A DNA stretch of 13,931 nt. Origin: an uncultured Pseudomonadales bacterium (GTDB lineage: Bacteria; Pseudomonadota; Gammaproteobacteria; Pseudomonadales; IMCC2047). Shown one piece after another: positions 1 to 6,650 of the stretch. The stretch is from NCBI GenBank assembly GCA_947258895.1, contig CAMYKE010000094.1, forward strand, positions 1 to 13,931, written 5' to 3'. The notes under the pieces are model-generated. The model saw only the letters and a list, made by a program, of their open reading frames with translations. It did not search any database and was not told the origin of the DNA. The position numbers were made by a program, and so were the translations under genes. Every line of letters begins with the position of its first letter. Position 1 is the stretch's first letter.

Positions 1-2
1 CG

Positions 3-833
3 CTTGCCGAAGCCGAGATCCAGCCGGACCGGGAGCTGGCGATCAATCCCGGCCAGGTGTTCGGTAACCTGGAGGGGATTCCCGGCAAGGACCCGGCGTT
101 TGGCCTGGAGGCGGTATGGATTGAGGCCGGCCAGAAAGATCAGGCGCAAACCCTTGGCTACACGGTGGTGGACGCCAGTACGGTAATCGCCACCCACCTT
201 AACCACGTGATGAACAAGCATGCCTGTGAACTACTGGGCCATGAGGAGGTACAGCAGTTGCTCGACCTGCTTGCCAAGTCTTCACCGAAACTGGCCGAGG
301 ACCTGGTGCCGGGATTGCTGCCTCACGCAGTGTTGCTAAAGGTATTGCAAAACCTGCTCCGCGAGGAAGTACCGATACGAGATATTCGCACCATCGCCGA
401 AGCGCTTGCCGACATTGCTCCCAAGAGCCAGGATCCGGGGATGCTCACCGCGATGGTGAGGATCGCGCTGGCGCGTTCGATTGTGCAGAGCATTGCGGCA
501 AACAATCGCGAGCTGGAAGTGATTACGCTGGATCCGAGCCTCGAGCAATTGTTGTTGAAGACTGTGCAGCAAACCCAGCAACTGGGCGATGTCGGGGAGG
601 ATTCTGCGGTGCTGGAGCCGAGCATGGCCGGCCGCCTGCAGAGCTCGCTGGCGCAGGCGGCGGAGAAACAGGAAATCGCCGGACGGCCGCCGGTGCTGCT
701 GGTGGCGGCGCCGATTCGGTCATTGATGGCACGGTTTGTCAGGTTTGGGTTGCAGAATGTCTACGTGCTTTCGTATCAGGAGATACCAGAGGACAGGCAA
801 GTCACTATCGTCGCCACCCTGGGGCGACAGTAA
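3..833 (+). CDS. flhA: Flagellar type III export gate protein FlhA, C-terminal part (5' end outside window)
   Basis: The frame is open from the window edge to TAA at 831-833, giving about 276 residues with no start, so this is the 3' part of a gene that is usually near 700 codons. No membrane helices are present, so this is the cytoplasmic domain (FlhA-C), which forms a nonameric ring under the export gate and docks chaperone-substrate complexes. Recognisable stretches are FGNLEGIPGKDPAFGLEAVWI, the TVVDASTVIATHLNHV segment and LVPGLLPHAVLLKVLQNLLRE followed by VPIRDIRTIAEAL, all typical of FlhA. The C-terminus matches the short tail seen in polar-flagellum FlhA. It lies 29 bases upstream of the preferred flhF start, consistent with one operon. 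The identification is firm; the missing N-terminal half cannot be judged. Confidence 0.96.
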   Translation, partial: LAEAEIQPDRELAINPGQVFGNLEGIPGKDPAFGLEAVWIEAGQKDQAQTLGYTVVDASTVIATHLNHVMNKHACELLGHEEVQQLLDLLAKSSPKLAEDLVPGLLPHAVLLKVLQNLLREEVPIRDIRTIAEALADIAPKSQDPGMLTAMVRIALARSIVQSIAANNRELEVITLDPSLEQLLLKTVQQTQQLGDVGEDSAVLEPSMAGRLQSSLAQAAEKQEIAGRPPVLLVAAPIRSLMARFVRFGLQNVYVLSYQEIPEDRQVTIVATLGRQ

Positions 834-862
834 CAGATTGAATGCTGGATGAGGGCAGTGGA

Positions 863-2335
863 ATGATTGTAAAGAGATACTATGCTGAGGATATGCGCCT
901 GGCTTTGCGGGCGGTGCGTGAGGAGTTAGGACCCGATGCGGTGATACTCTCCAATGAGCGCCTGGCAGATGGCGTCGAAATCCTCGCCAGCGCGGACTAT
1001 GACGAGGCCCTGTATGCCAATATGCGTGGCAAGCGCAGCGGGCAAAAGGCGCCCGAAGCCGAGCCAGGTGATGCTCCGGACCCCACGGTTCCGGTGCCCG
1101 GCGCGCCACAGCTCGACGCCGGAGACCGGGAGCTGGTGAAAAGTGACGAGGGTGAGCGGCCTGCGATGGCAATAAAACTGCAGTCGACTAGCGCTCCCGG
1201 CACCGCGCAGGAGTCCGTCGATCCGCCTTCGCGGGCGGCCGGCGAACCGGCAGCAAAACTGACGCTACCGGTCACTGATGCTGAGATCGCCGCACCGTTG
1301 TCTGGCGGCGGGGACGTGGATTCCACCTTTGCGCACCTGATGGAGAGCTACCAGCGTCCCGCACCGGCCATTGCCACCGGGGATGAAGACCTGATGCAGG
1401 CGATGCGTTCCGAGATTGATAACCTGCGCCTGTTGCTCAAGGATCAGTTGCGCCAATCGTCCACTGAGCGATGGAAGTTCCGTAACCCGCTGGAGGCGGC
1501 CGTCGCGCAGCGTTTTACGCGGCGCGGCTTGAGCCGACAACTGAGTAAAAATCTTGCTACTCGGGTCACCGGCAGCCCTACCATCGAGGATGCCTGGGTG
1601 AAGGCGTTGGCGGAACTGGAAGGAGATTTTCCAGTGCTTGGCCAGGATCTCATCAATGCGGGCGGGGTGGTGGCCCTGATGGGACCGACGGGGGCGGGTA
1701 AAACGACTACCATCGCGAAATTGGCGATTCGTTATGCGCTGGAGTACGGCCGGGAAAACCTTGCTCTGGTGACTACCGACAGTTACCGGGTTGCCGCCTA
1801 TGACCAGCTGCGTACCCTGGCGCGGATTATCGGCGTGCCGGTGCGGCGCACGGATGACAATAACAGTCTGCGCAAGGTGTTGCGTGGTTTTCGCGACAAG
1901 TCGCTGGTTCTGATAGACATGGCCGGCTTTAACGCAGGTGATGCCCGGCGGAGCCAGCAATTGGCAAGCCTGCATGAAGTCGAAGCAGCGGTCACGCGCC
2001 TGCTGGTGCTGCCATGTACCAGCCAGGACAAGGTGCTGCGGGCCGCCTATGAACTGGTCGCCGGGGAAGGGTTGGCGGGTTGTATCCTGTCCAAGGTCGA
2101 CGAGGCGCAAAGTATGGGAGAAGTATTGAGCCTGGTGCTAGAAACTAACCTGCCTGTAACCTATATTACTAATGGGCAGGCTATTCCGGATGACATCGAA
2201 GTCGCCCAGGCCGAATTACTACTCAGTTACCTTCTGTATGCGGACGTCGAGAGTGCGGTGCACGATAGAATACCTATCAGAGAGTCGCTCCGCGCTACGC
2301 CTGTGGCGGCTGCCAACCACGTTGGAATGATATGA
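863..2335 (+). CDS. flhF: Flagellar biosynthesis GTPase FlhF
   Basis: SRP-family GTPase that, in polarly flagellated bacteria, sets the pole where the flagellum is built. The preferred start at 863 gives 490 residues beginning MIVKRYYAEDMRLALRAVRE, the usual FlhF N-terminus. It has GAGGGCAGTGGA just upstream. An in-frame ATG at 842 would add seven residues but has no Shine-Dalgarno (SD) sequence. The N-terminal B domain (about residues 1-50) is followed by a variable Pro/Ala-rich linker and then the NG GTPase domain. The P-loop GPTGAGKT is at residues 274-281, followed by TDSYRVAAYDQL. The G3 motif is DMAG (352-355) and the G4 motif SKVD (410-413). These last motifs deviate mildly from the family's DTAG and TKLD. 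It ends inside an ATGA with a 15-codon ORF that leads into fleN. Context between flhA and fleN supports the call. Confidence 0.95.
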   Translation: MIVKRYYAEDMRLALRAVREELGPDAVILSNERLADGVEILASADYDEALYANMRGKRSGQKAPEAEPGDAPDPTVPVPGAPQLDAGDRELVKSDEGERPAMAIKLQSTSAPGTAQESVDPPSRAAGEPAAKLTLPVTDAEIAAPLSGGGDVDSTFAHLMESYQRPAPAIATGDEDLMQAMRSEIDNLRLLLKDQLRQSSTERWKFRNPLEAAVAQRFTRRGLSRQLSKNLATRVTGSPTIEDAWVKALAELEGDFPVLGQDLINAGGVVALMGPTGAGKTTTIAKLAIRYALEYGRENLALVTTDSYRVAAYDQLRTLARIIGVPVRRTDDNNSLRKVLRGFRDKSLVLIDMAGFNAGDARRSQQLASLHEVEAAVTRLLVLPCTSQDKVLRAAYELVAGEGLAGCILSKVDEAQSMGEVLSLVLETNLPVTYITNGQAIPDDIEVAQAELLLSYLLYADVESAVHDRIPIRESLRATPVAAANHVGMI

Positions 2336-2379
2336 CCCTGATGAAAATGTTCGCCAAGCTGCCAGGATCCCAGTTATGA
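2332..2379 (+). CDS. Possible 15-codon coupling or leader ORF between flhF and fleN
   Basis: ATG at 2332 overlaps the flhF stop as ATGA (2332-2335). The frame encodes MTLMKMFAKLPGSQL and stops at TGA 2377-2379, which overlaps the fleN start as another ATGA (2376-2379). Ribosomes finishing flhF could therefore read this short frame and end exactly on the fleN start. The SD in front of its ATG is weak (GGA at 2324-2326), and fleN has its own better SD (AGGA, 2364-2367). The geometry is seen directly; any role is inference and it may be chance. Confidence 0.2.
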   Translation: MTLMKMFAKLPGSQL

Positions 2380-3212
2380 CAGCCGTGCATCCTGTGCGAG
2401 TGATCGCGGTGACCGGTGGTAAAGGCGGGATCGGTAAGACCAACGTCTCGGTAAACCTGAGCCTTGCGTTGGCGAAACTGAATCGGCGAGTGGTATTGCT
2501 GGATGCTGATTTGGGATTGGCCAACGTGGACGTGCTGCTCGGACTTGAAGCCAGGAAAAACCTGGCGGACGTGTTGAATGGCGATTGCAGTCTTACGGAT
2601 ATCATGGTGCCCGGGCCGGGCGGGATACGCGTCGTCCCCGCCGCGTCTGGCGTCCGCACAATGACTTCGCTGGGTCCCCGCGAGCATTCCGGAATCATCC
2701 AGGCCTTTAGTGATGTGGATGACCAGCTCGATGTGCTGGTGGTGGATACTGCGGCAGGGATCTCCGAAGCGGTGACCAGCTTCGTCCACGCGGCGCAGGA
2801 GGTGCTGGTGGTAGTGTGCAACGAGCCCACATCAATCACCGATGCCTATGCGCTGATCAAGGTGCTCAATCGTGATCACGGTATTTTCAAATTTAATATC
2901 CTGGCCAACATGGTGCATTCGCCGCAGGAGGCGCAACAATTGTTTCGCAAGCTGGCGGCCGTCGCTGATCGGTTCCTGAATGTAGCGTTAAAACTCAGCG
3001 GTGCCATTCCATATGACGAGATGCTCCGCAAATCGGTTCAGAAGCGGGAGCCGGTGTGCCTTGCGTATCCGCGCTCCAAAGCGGCGTTGGCATTCAAGGA
3101 GCTGGCGCGGCAAGTGGACGACTGGCCATTGCCGAAATCGCCTAAAGGCCACCTGGAATTCTTTTTGGAACGTTTGCTGCTAAGCGAGGCAACTGCCGTG
3201 GGGGCGCAATAA
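2376..3212 (+). CDS. fleN: MinD-like ATPase FleN/FlhG, flagellar number regulator
   Basis: ParA/MinD-family ATPase that restricts flagellar number. In Pseudomonas it antagonises the master activator FleQ and works opposite FlhF. The protein has 278 residues, close to the family length. The deviant Walker A motif GGKGGIGKT is at residues 14-22, with both signature lysines K16 and K21. LLDADLGLANVDVLLGL follows, then a Walker B-like VVDTAAGIS and the CNEPTSITDAYALIK segment typical of this subfamily. The C-terminus HLEFFLERLLL includes the helix usual for membrane association. The start at 2376 is fixed because the only other upstream signal in this frame is a stop at 2328, and AGGA lies 8 bases before it. 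fliA starts five bases after the stop. Confidence 0.95.
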   Translation: MTAVHPVRVIAVTGGKGGIGKTNVSVNLSLALAKLNRRVVLLDADLGLANVDVLLGLEARKNLADVLNGDCSLTDIMVPGPGGIRVVPAASGVRTMTSLGPREHSGIIQAFSDVDDQLDVLVVDTAAGISEAVTSFVHAAQEVLVVVCNEPTSITDAYALIKVLNRDHGIFKFNILANMVHSPQEAQQLFRKLAAVADRFLNVALKLSGAIPYDEMLRKSVQKREPVCLAYPRSKAALAFKELARQVDDWPLPKSPKGHLEFFLERLLLSEATAVGAQ

Positions 3213-3217
3213 TTTTC

Positions 3218-3955
3218 ATGCAATCGAATAAACTGGCTATTTATACGGAAGAGCAGGAGCACGCTGATTACCAGGACCTGGTGGGGAAATACGCCCTGAT
3301 GGTAAAGCGGATCGCCCATCATTTACTCGCTCGACTGCCTGCCAACGTGCAGGTGAATGACCTGATTCAATCGGGGATGGTCGGGTTGCTGGAGGCGGCG
3401 CGCAAGTACGATGCCGGCAAGGGGGCCAGTTTCGAAACCTACGCCGGTATCCGGATTCGAGGTGCCATGCTGGATGATATTCGCAAGGAAGACTGGGCGC
3501 CACGCTCGGTGCATCGCAATTCACGACGTATCGCGGACGCGATCAAAGTAGTAGAAGCGCGCACCGGGCGGGATGCCCAGGATGCCGCTGTGGCGAGCGA
3601 GATGGGCGTTTCACTGGATGAATACTACGGCTTCCTGCAGGACAGCGCAGGCACCCGGCTATTCAGTTTTGATGAGGTGCAGGAGCAGGATGAATCGATC
3701 GTCGAGGTGGAGTCCGCGAGGTCCAGCCAAGGTCCGTTCGAGGGCGTCCAGCGCCAGGCTTTTCAGGCGTCGCTGGGGGATGCGATCGCCAGCCTGCCGG
3801 AGCGGGAACGCCTGGTGTTATCCCTGTATTACACAGAAGAGCTGAATTTGAAGGAAATCGGCGCCATCCTGGGTGTCAGTGAGTCCCGGGTAAGTCAAAT
3901 TCACAGTCAGGCGGCATTGCGATTGCGGGCACGACTTGGAGATTGGCAGGGCTGA
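3218..3955 (+). CDS. fliA: RNA polymerase sigma-28 factor FliA
   Basis: Alternative sigma factor for late flagellar, motor and chemotaxis genes, normally held inactive by FlgM until the hook is finished. It has 245 residues, the usual size. Region 2 lies at about residues 20-96, with NDLIQSGMVGLLEAARKYD and FETYAGIRIRGAMLDDIR followed by DWAPRSVHR, all strongly FliA-specific. Region 3 follows. Region 4 (about 186-240) holds LPERERLVLSLYYTEELNLK and the helix-turn-helix EIGAILGVSESRVSQIHSQA. The spacing from fleN is five bases and the SD is weak, so its translation is probably coupled to fleN. In Pseudomonas and Vibrio the next gene is cheY; here motC follows after 36 bases. Confidence 0.96.
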   Translation: MQSNKLAIYTEEQEHADYQDLVGKYALMVKRIAHHLLARLPANVQVNDLIQSGMVGLLEAARKYDAGKGASFETYAGIRIRGAMLDDIRKEDWAPRSVHRNSRRIADAIKVVEARTGRDAQDAAVASEMGVSLDEYYGFLQDSAGTRLFSFDEVQEQDESIVEVESARSSQGPFEGVQRQAFQASLGDAIASLPERERLVLSLYYTEELNLKEIGAILGVSESRVSQIHSQAALRLRARLGDWQG

Positions 3956-3991
3956 TCCCCTTTTTCGATTGAGGCAGGCGAAGGTATAGCG

Positions 3992-4738
3992 ATGGATGTA
4001 TTAAGTATAGTCGGCATAATTCTGGCGTTTGCCGCCATCCTGGGCGGCAATATGTTCGAAGGCGGTAGCCTGGCCTCGCTATTCAACCTGCCGGCGGCAT
4101 TGATCGTTATGGGGGGTACCGTCGGCGCCGCCATCCTGCATACCTCGGTTGCAAACCTCAAGCGTTCCATGGCGATCGTGCCCTGGGTGTTTCTGCCACC
4201 GAAACGCGATGTTGACAGGGTGGCAGGCAAAATCATGAACTGGAGCATGACGGCGCGCAAGGAAGGCTTGCTGGGGCTCGAGGAAATTGTAGACACCGAA
4301 AAGGAAATGTTTGCCCAGAAGGGCTTGCGCTTGCTGGTCGATGGCACCGAGCCAGACACGATTCGTCGAATCATGGAGGTGGATTTGTACATGAGCGAAC
4401 AACGAGACCTGCAGGGCGCACGGTTCTTTGAATGCATGGGAGGCTATGCGCCGACGATCGGGATTATCGGCGCGGTGATGGGCCTCATCCACGTGATGCG
4501 TAATCTGGCCGATCCCAGCCAGTTGGGTTCCGGGATCGCAACGGCATTTGTCGCGACTATATATGGGGTGGGCCTGGCTAATCTGCTGTTTTTGCCTATT
4601 TCCAGCAAGCTCAAGGGAGTGGCCAACGCCCAGTATCAGTACCACGAAATGATTGTTGAGGGCATCGTGGCGATCGCCGAAGGGGAAAACCCGCGTGCGA
4701 TAGAATTGAAATTACAGGGTTATCTCGATTATAACTAG
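3992..4738 (+). CDS. motC: Flagellar motor stator protein MotC (MotA family)
   Basis: Inner-membrane stator subunit that forms the ion channel with the MotB/MotD partner and pushes on FliG. It has 248 residues, the size of Pseudomonas MotC and shorter than E. coli MotA. Four membrane segments are visible, at about residues 3-20, 32-50, 150-170 and 183-205. A large cytoplasmic loop between the second and third contains ARKEGLLGLEE, the segment carrying the charges that contact FliG. The two family prolines appear in GYAPTIGIIGAVMG (P154) and LLFLPI (P202). GAAGG at 3980-3984, seven bases before ATG, is a good SD. The motD-like gene follows after 59 bases. Confidence 0.94.
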   Translation: MDVLSIVGIILAFAAILGGNMFEGGSLASLFNLPAALIVMGGTVGAAILHTSVANLKRSMAIVPWVFLPPKRDVDRVAGKIMNWSMTARKEGLLGLEEIVDTEKEMFAQKGLRLLVDGTEPDTIRRIMEVDLYMSEQRDLQGARFFECMGGYAPTIGIIGAVMGLIHVMRNLADPSQLGSGIATAFVATIYGVGLANLLFLPISSKLKGVANAQYQYHEMIVEGIVAIAEGENPRAIELKLQGYLDYN

Positions 4739-4797
4739 CGGCCTCTGTGGACCGCATTAGCGTCATAACCCGGACCACCTGAAGAGTCGAGCAACGC

Positions 4798-6072
4798 ATG
4801 CCGCGCAGGAATAGACATAGTGATCACGAACAGCAGAACCATGAGCGCTGGCTGATTTCCTACTCCGACTTTATTACCCTGCTGTTTGCTTTTTTTGTGG
4901 TCATGTATTCGATTTCTTCGGTGAATGAAGGCAAATACAAAGTGTTGTCGGAAACCCTTATCGGGGCCTTCGATATGCCGGAAGTCAGCGCCAGCACTCC
5001 GGAGGCGATCGAGCTCAATGAGTACACCAGGAACAGCGTGATCGATCTGCCCGAGACAGCTAGTAAAGAAGGCGACGTGTCTTCAGAGACGGCTGCTGAT
5101 GGTGATGCACCGGGCGACCAGTTGAACGAGTTGTCCGAACAGGTCGGGGCTGCATTTGCTGATTTGATCGAGGATAACCAGATCGCTATCGACGGCAATG
5201 AAACATGGGTGGAAATCTCGCTGAATTCGAGCCTGTTGTTTCGCAGTGGCAGCGCGTATCCGGTGCCCGAAGCGCGCCCCATAATTACCCGGATCGCCGA
5301 CCTGCTGGCCGGCTACGAAAATCCGATCCACGTCGAGGGCTTCACCGATAACGTGCCGATAAACTCGGAACTGTTTCCCTCAAACTGGGAGTTGTCCGCG
5401 GCGCGCTCGGCCGCCGTAGTCAGGATGTTCTCGGAGATGGGTGTCGACCCCTATCGCCTGGCCGCGGTAGGGTACGGTGAGCATCAGCCGGTCGCATCGA
5501 ACACCACGCCGGACGGTCGCAACCAGAATCGGCGGGTGGTGCTGGTCGTGTCGCGGGATTTGAATGTGCGACGCGCGGTGAGTGGCATTGGCGACGAGAA
5601 TGCGAATGCGGAGCGGGAACTCGACCTCGGTGTTCTGGACGACGATAATAGCAGTTTCCTGAAGGAGATCGCTATGATTATTTGGACTGCATTATTAGGC
5701 GGGGTGGCGTTGCTGCTGGCTCTCGGAGCGTTCTGGAAGGCGCGCAGCAATGACCTTCGCGGCCAGCGTAACGCAGAGCTCCTGGAGCAACGCATCGACT
5801 CGTTGGAAAACGAACTTTCCGCGCTCATGGATGGTTCCTGTGGAATGGGTAACCAGCTGCATGAGATACACCGCGACCTGAAGGGTACCATTGAGCGCCA
5901 ACAGCAACTCGAGCAGCGTGAAATGGGCGAGCTGCCCTATAACGAGGCGATCCGCATGGTTGCCCGCGGGGCAGGTGCCGAGGAGTTGATGCAAGGCTGC
6001 GGCCTGTCGCAATCCGAAGCGGATCTGGTGCTGTTGCTGCACAAGGCTTCGCCCCCGGTTGTTGCATCGTAA
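4798..6072 (+). CDS. motD: MotD/MotB-family stator protein fused to a C-terminal DUF2802-like membrane tail
   Basis: Partner of MotC. The N-terminus HERWLISYSDFITLLFAFFV is the single stator helix, with the ion-binding aspartate at D24. A linker follows, then an OmpA-like peptidoglycan-binding domain (about residues 133-252) with VEGFTDNVPINS, NWELSAARSAAVVRMF and NQNRRV. That much matches a MotD of about 285-295 residues. The frame then continues to 424 residues. It adds a second hydrophobic helix (M293 to about F312, then KARSNDLRGQR), a coiled coil (about 315-375) and YNEAIRMVARGAGAEEL followed by GLSQSEADLVLLLHK (381-416). I recognise this tail as DUF2802-like; in Pseudomonas it is a separate gene after cheW. 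Positive charges after helix 2 predict a cytoplasmic tail, topologically compatible with the periplasmic OmpA domain. An SD and ATG sit at the junction (5662-5676). The MotD part is sure; the domain name of the tail is from memory. Confidence 0.9.
   Translation: MPRRNRHSDHEQQNHERWLISYSDFITLLFAFFVVMYSISSVNEGKYKVLSETLIGAFDMPEVSASTPEAIELNEYTRNSVIDLPETASKEGDVSSETAADGDAPGDQLNELSEQVGAAFADLIEDNQIAIDGNETWVEISLNSSLLFRSGSAYPVPEARPIITRIADLLAGYENPIHVEGFTDNVPINSELFPSNWELSAARSAAVVRMFSEMGVDPYRLAAVGYGEHQPVASNTTPDGRNQNRRVVLVVSRDLNVRRAVSGIGDENANAERELDLGVLDDDNSSFLKEIAMIIWTALLGGVALLLALGAFWKARSNDLRGQRNAELLEQRIDSLENELSALMDGSCGMGNQLHEIHRDLKGTIERQQQLEQREMGELPYNEAIRMVARGAGAEELMQGCGLSQSEADLVLLLHKASPPVVAS
5662..5676 (+). 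promoter_or_regulatory. Strong internal ribosome binding site and ATG inside the motD-like gene
   Basis: AAGGAG at 5662-5667 is followed by six bases and an in-frame ATG at 5674 (residue 293). This is the best SD in the flagellar block and sits exactly where the extra C-terminal membrane helix begins. It looks like the start signal of a formerly or still independent gene. Confidence 0.6.
5674..6072 (+). CDS. Possible separately translated DUF2802-like membrane protein (internal start in the motD frame)
   Basis: Starting at the internal ATG gives 132 residues: MIIWTALLGGVALLLALGAF as an N-terminal membrane anchor, a coiled coil rich in Glu, Gln and Leu, and the C-terminal YNEAIRM...LLLHK domain. 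This is a plausible whole DUF2802-type protein, the kind encoded beside cheW in polar-flagellum clusters, of unknown biochemical role. It is nested in frame in the 424-residue fusion, so the cell might make the fusion, the short form, or both. The sequence cannot show which. Confidence 0.45.
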   Translation: MIIWTALLGGVALLLALGAFWKARSNDLRGQRNAELLEQRIDSLENELSALMDGSCGMGNQLHEIHRDLKGTIERQQQLEQREMGELPYNEAIRMVARGAGAEELMQGCGLSQSEADLVLLLHKASPPVVAS

Positions 6073-6177
6073 CAACCGCCTGCCGGGGGATTGCCGGACG
6101 CTGAACGGTAAGTGGTAGCATTTGCCCGGCCTGGCGATCCGACCTTTGTTTCTCTCCCGCTCTTTCCTGTTAGTTTA

Positions 6178-6205
6178 GTTGCGCCGGGTCGCCGGGGTGC
6201 GCAAC
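6178..6205 (+). repeat. Perfect 7-bp inverted repeat (GTTGCGC/GCGCAAC), hairpin
   Basis: GTTGCGC (6178-6184) pairs with GCGCAAC (6199-6205) around a 14-base GC-rich loop. Neither strand has a T-run after it, so it is not a classical intrinsic terminator. It could help end or protect the flagellar transcript, which stops about 105 bases upstream. Confidence 0.4.
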
Positions 6206-6207
6206 GG

Positions 6208-6221
6208 GCCGGTTAGCCGGC
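6208..6221 (+). repeat. Short GC-rich hairpin (GCCGG-TTAG-CCGGC)
   Basis: This is a perfect 5-bp stem with a four-base loop, two bases downstream of the previous hairpin. It also lacks a T-tract. Together the two could form a weak transcriptional barrier; this is inference. Confidence 0.35.
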
Positions 6222-6377
6222 TGGCCGACAAGCAGTTACCTGGCGAACCAGTCCCACGCCCGCCGCGAGCCCGCCGGATTCCCGTCCCGGTCAGTGCAAT
6301 TTTCCTGAAATGACCGGCTCGCGAAACGCTGTGCTGTGCGGGCTGCTGCTCAATTCGTGTGCATTTTAATTTTAGCT

Positions 6378-6406
6378 CTGGAAATTTTCGCATTTCTCTG
6401 TATTAT
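6378..6406 (+). promoter_or_regulatory. Candidate sigma-70-like promoter for aceE
   Basis: TATTAT (6401-6406) matches the -10 consensus in five of six positions. It lies 17 bases after CTGGAA (6378-6383), a weak -35 with three matches. It is at the edge where the DNA turns AT-rich and would give a leader of about 240 bases. A second possibility is TTGTAA (6431-6436) with TAAAAA (6453-6458). Neither is strong. Confidence 0.3.
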
Positions 6407-6495
6407 AAATCTCGCATCGGCCGCTGGGAGTTGTAAATTACTGGAAGTAGCGTAAAAAAGCATACAACCGGGGCGAAAAAGCTGATCGATGCCGG

Positions 6496-6543
6496 GTTTG
6501 GGTTACCTAAAAATCTATAAAAAAGATAAAGCTATAACCAAAC
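6496..6543 (+). repeat. Imperfect inverted repeat in the aceE leader, possible operator or RNA stem
   Basis: GTTTGGGTTA (6496-6505) is the reverse complement of TAACCAAAC (6535-6543) apart from one extra G. An A-rich spacer of 29 bases separates the arms. It could be a two-site operator or an RNA stem upstream of aceE. It does not match the E. coli PdhR site as I know it, so no regulator is named. Confidence 0.3.
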
Positions 6544-6650
6544 GTTGTAACTGTTCCAGATTTAAACACAATTAATTTTGAAGTTCCGATCTCGCAAGAG
6601 AGGAATGTCTGTCGCTTGATAATAATTGAATAACCCGAGGTGAAGACACT

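Larger units (their letters stand above)
6073..6650 (+). other. 578-base non-coding region between the flagellar block and the PDH operon
   Basis: I find no convincing protein or RNA gene here. The left part (to about 6355) is GC-rich and contains two short hairpins (6178-6205 and 6208-6221) without T-tracts. The right part (about 6360-6650) is clearly AT-rich and contains possible -10 elements, an imperfect inverted repeat and the aceE SD. A 28-codon ATG frame at 6489-6575, rich in Lys, has no good SD and is not supported as a gene. The region probably holds the end of the flagellar transcript and the promoter and leader of aceE. Confidence 0.7.

Noticed and set aside
842..862. Longer FlhF start at ATG 842
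   Set aside because: It has no Shine-Dalgarno, and the added residues MLDEGSG are not part of the usual FlhF N-terminus; the ATG at 863 has both a purine-rich site and the family sequence.
1265..2110. 281-codon open frame on the minus strand opposite flhF
   Set aside because: It lies wholly within a well-supported FlhF GTPase domain and shows no recognisable protein; it is a by-product of codon bias in GC-rich DNA.
2219..2839. 206-codon open frame on the minus strand across flhF and fleN
   Set aside because: Its product is Thr/Ser-rich without domains and overlaps the conserved FleN Walker region on the other strand.
4739..4797. Sigma-28 promoter between motC and motD
   Set aside because: No TAAA-type -35 with GCCGATAA-type -10 at the right spacing is visible.
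6489..6575. 28-codon ORF in the aceE leader as a leader peptide gene
   Set aside because: It has only a poor purine stretch upstream and no run of regulatory codons linked to pyruvate metabolism; kept only as a remark.
6618..6623. GATAAT as a -10 element just upstream of aceE
   Set aside because: No -35 match lies 16-18 bases upstream, and the transcript would start almost at the SD.
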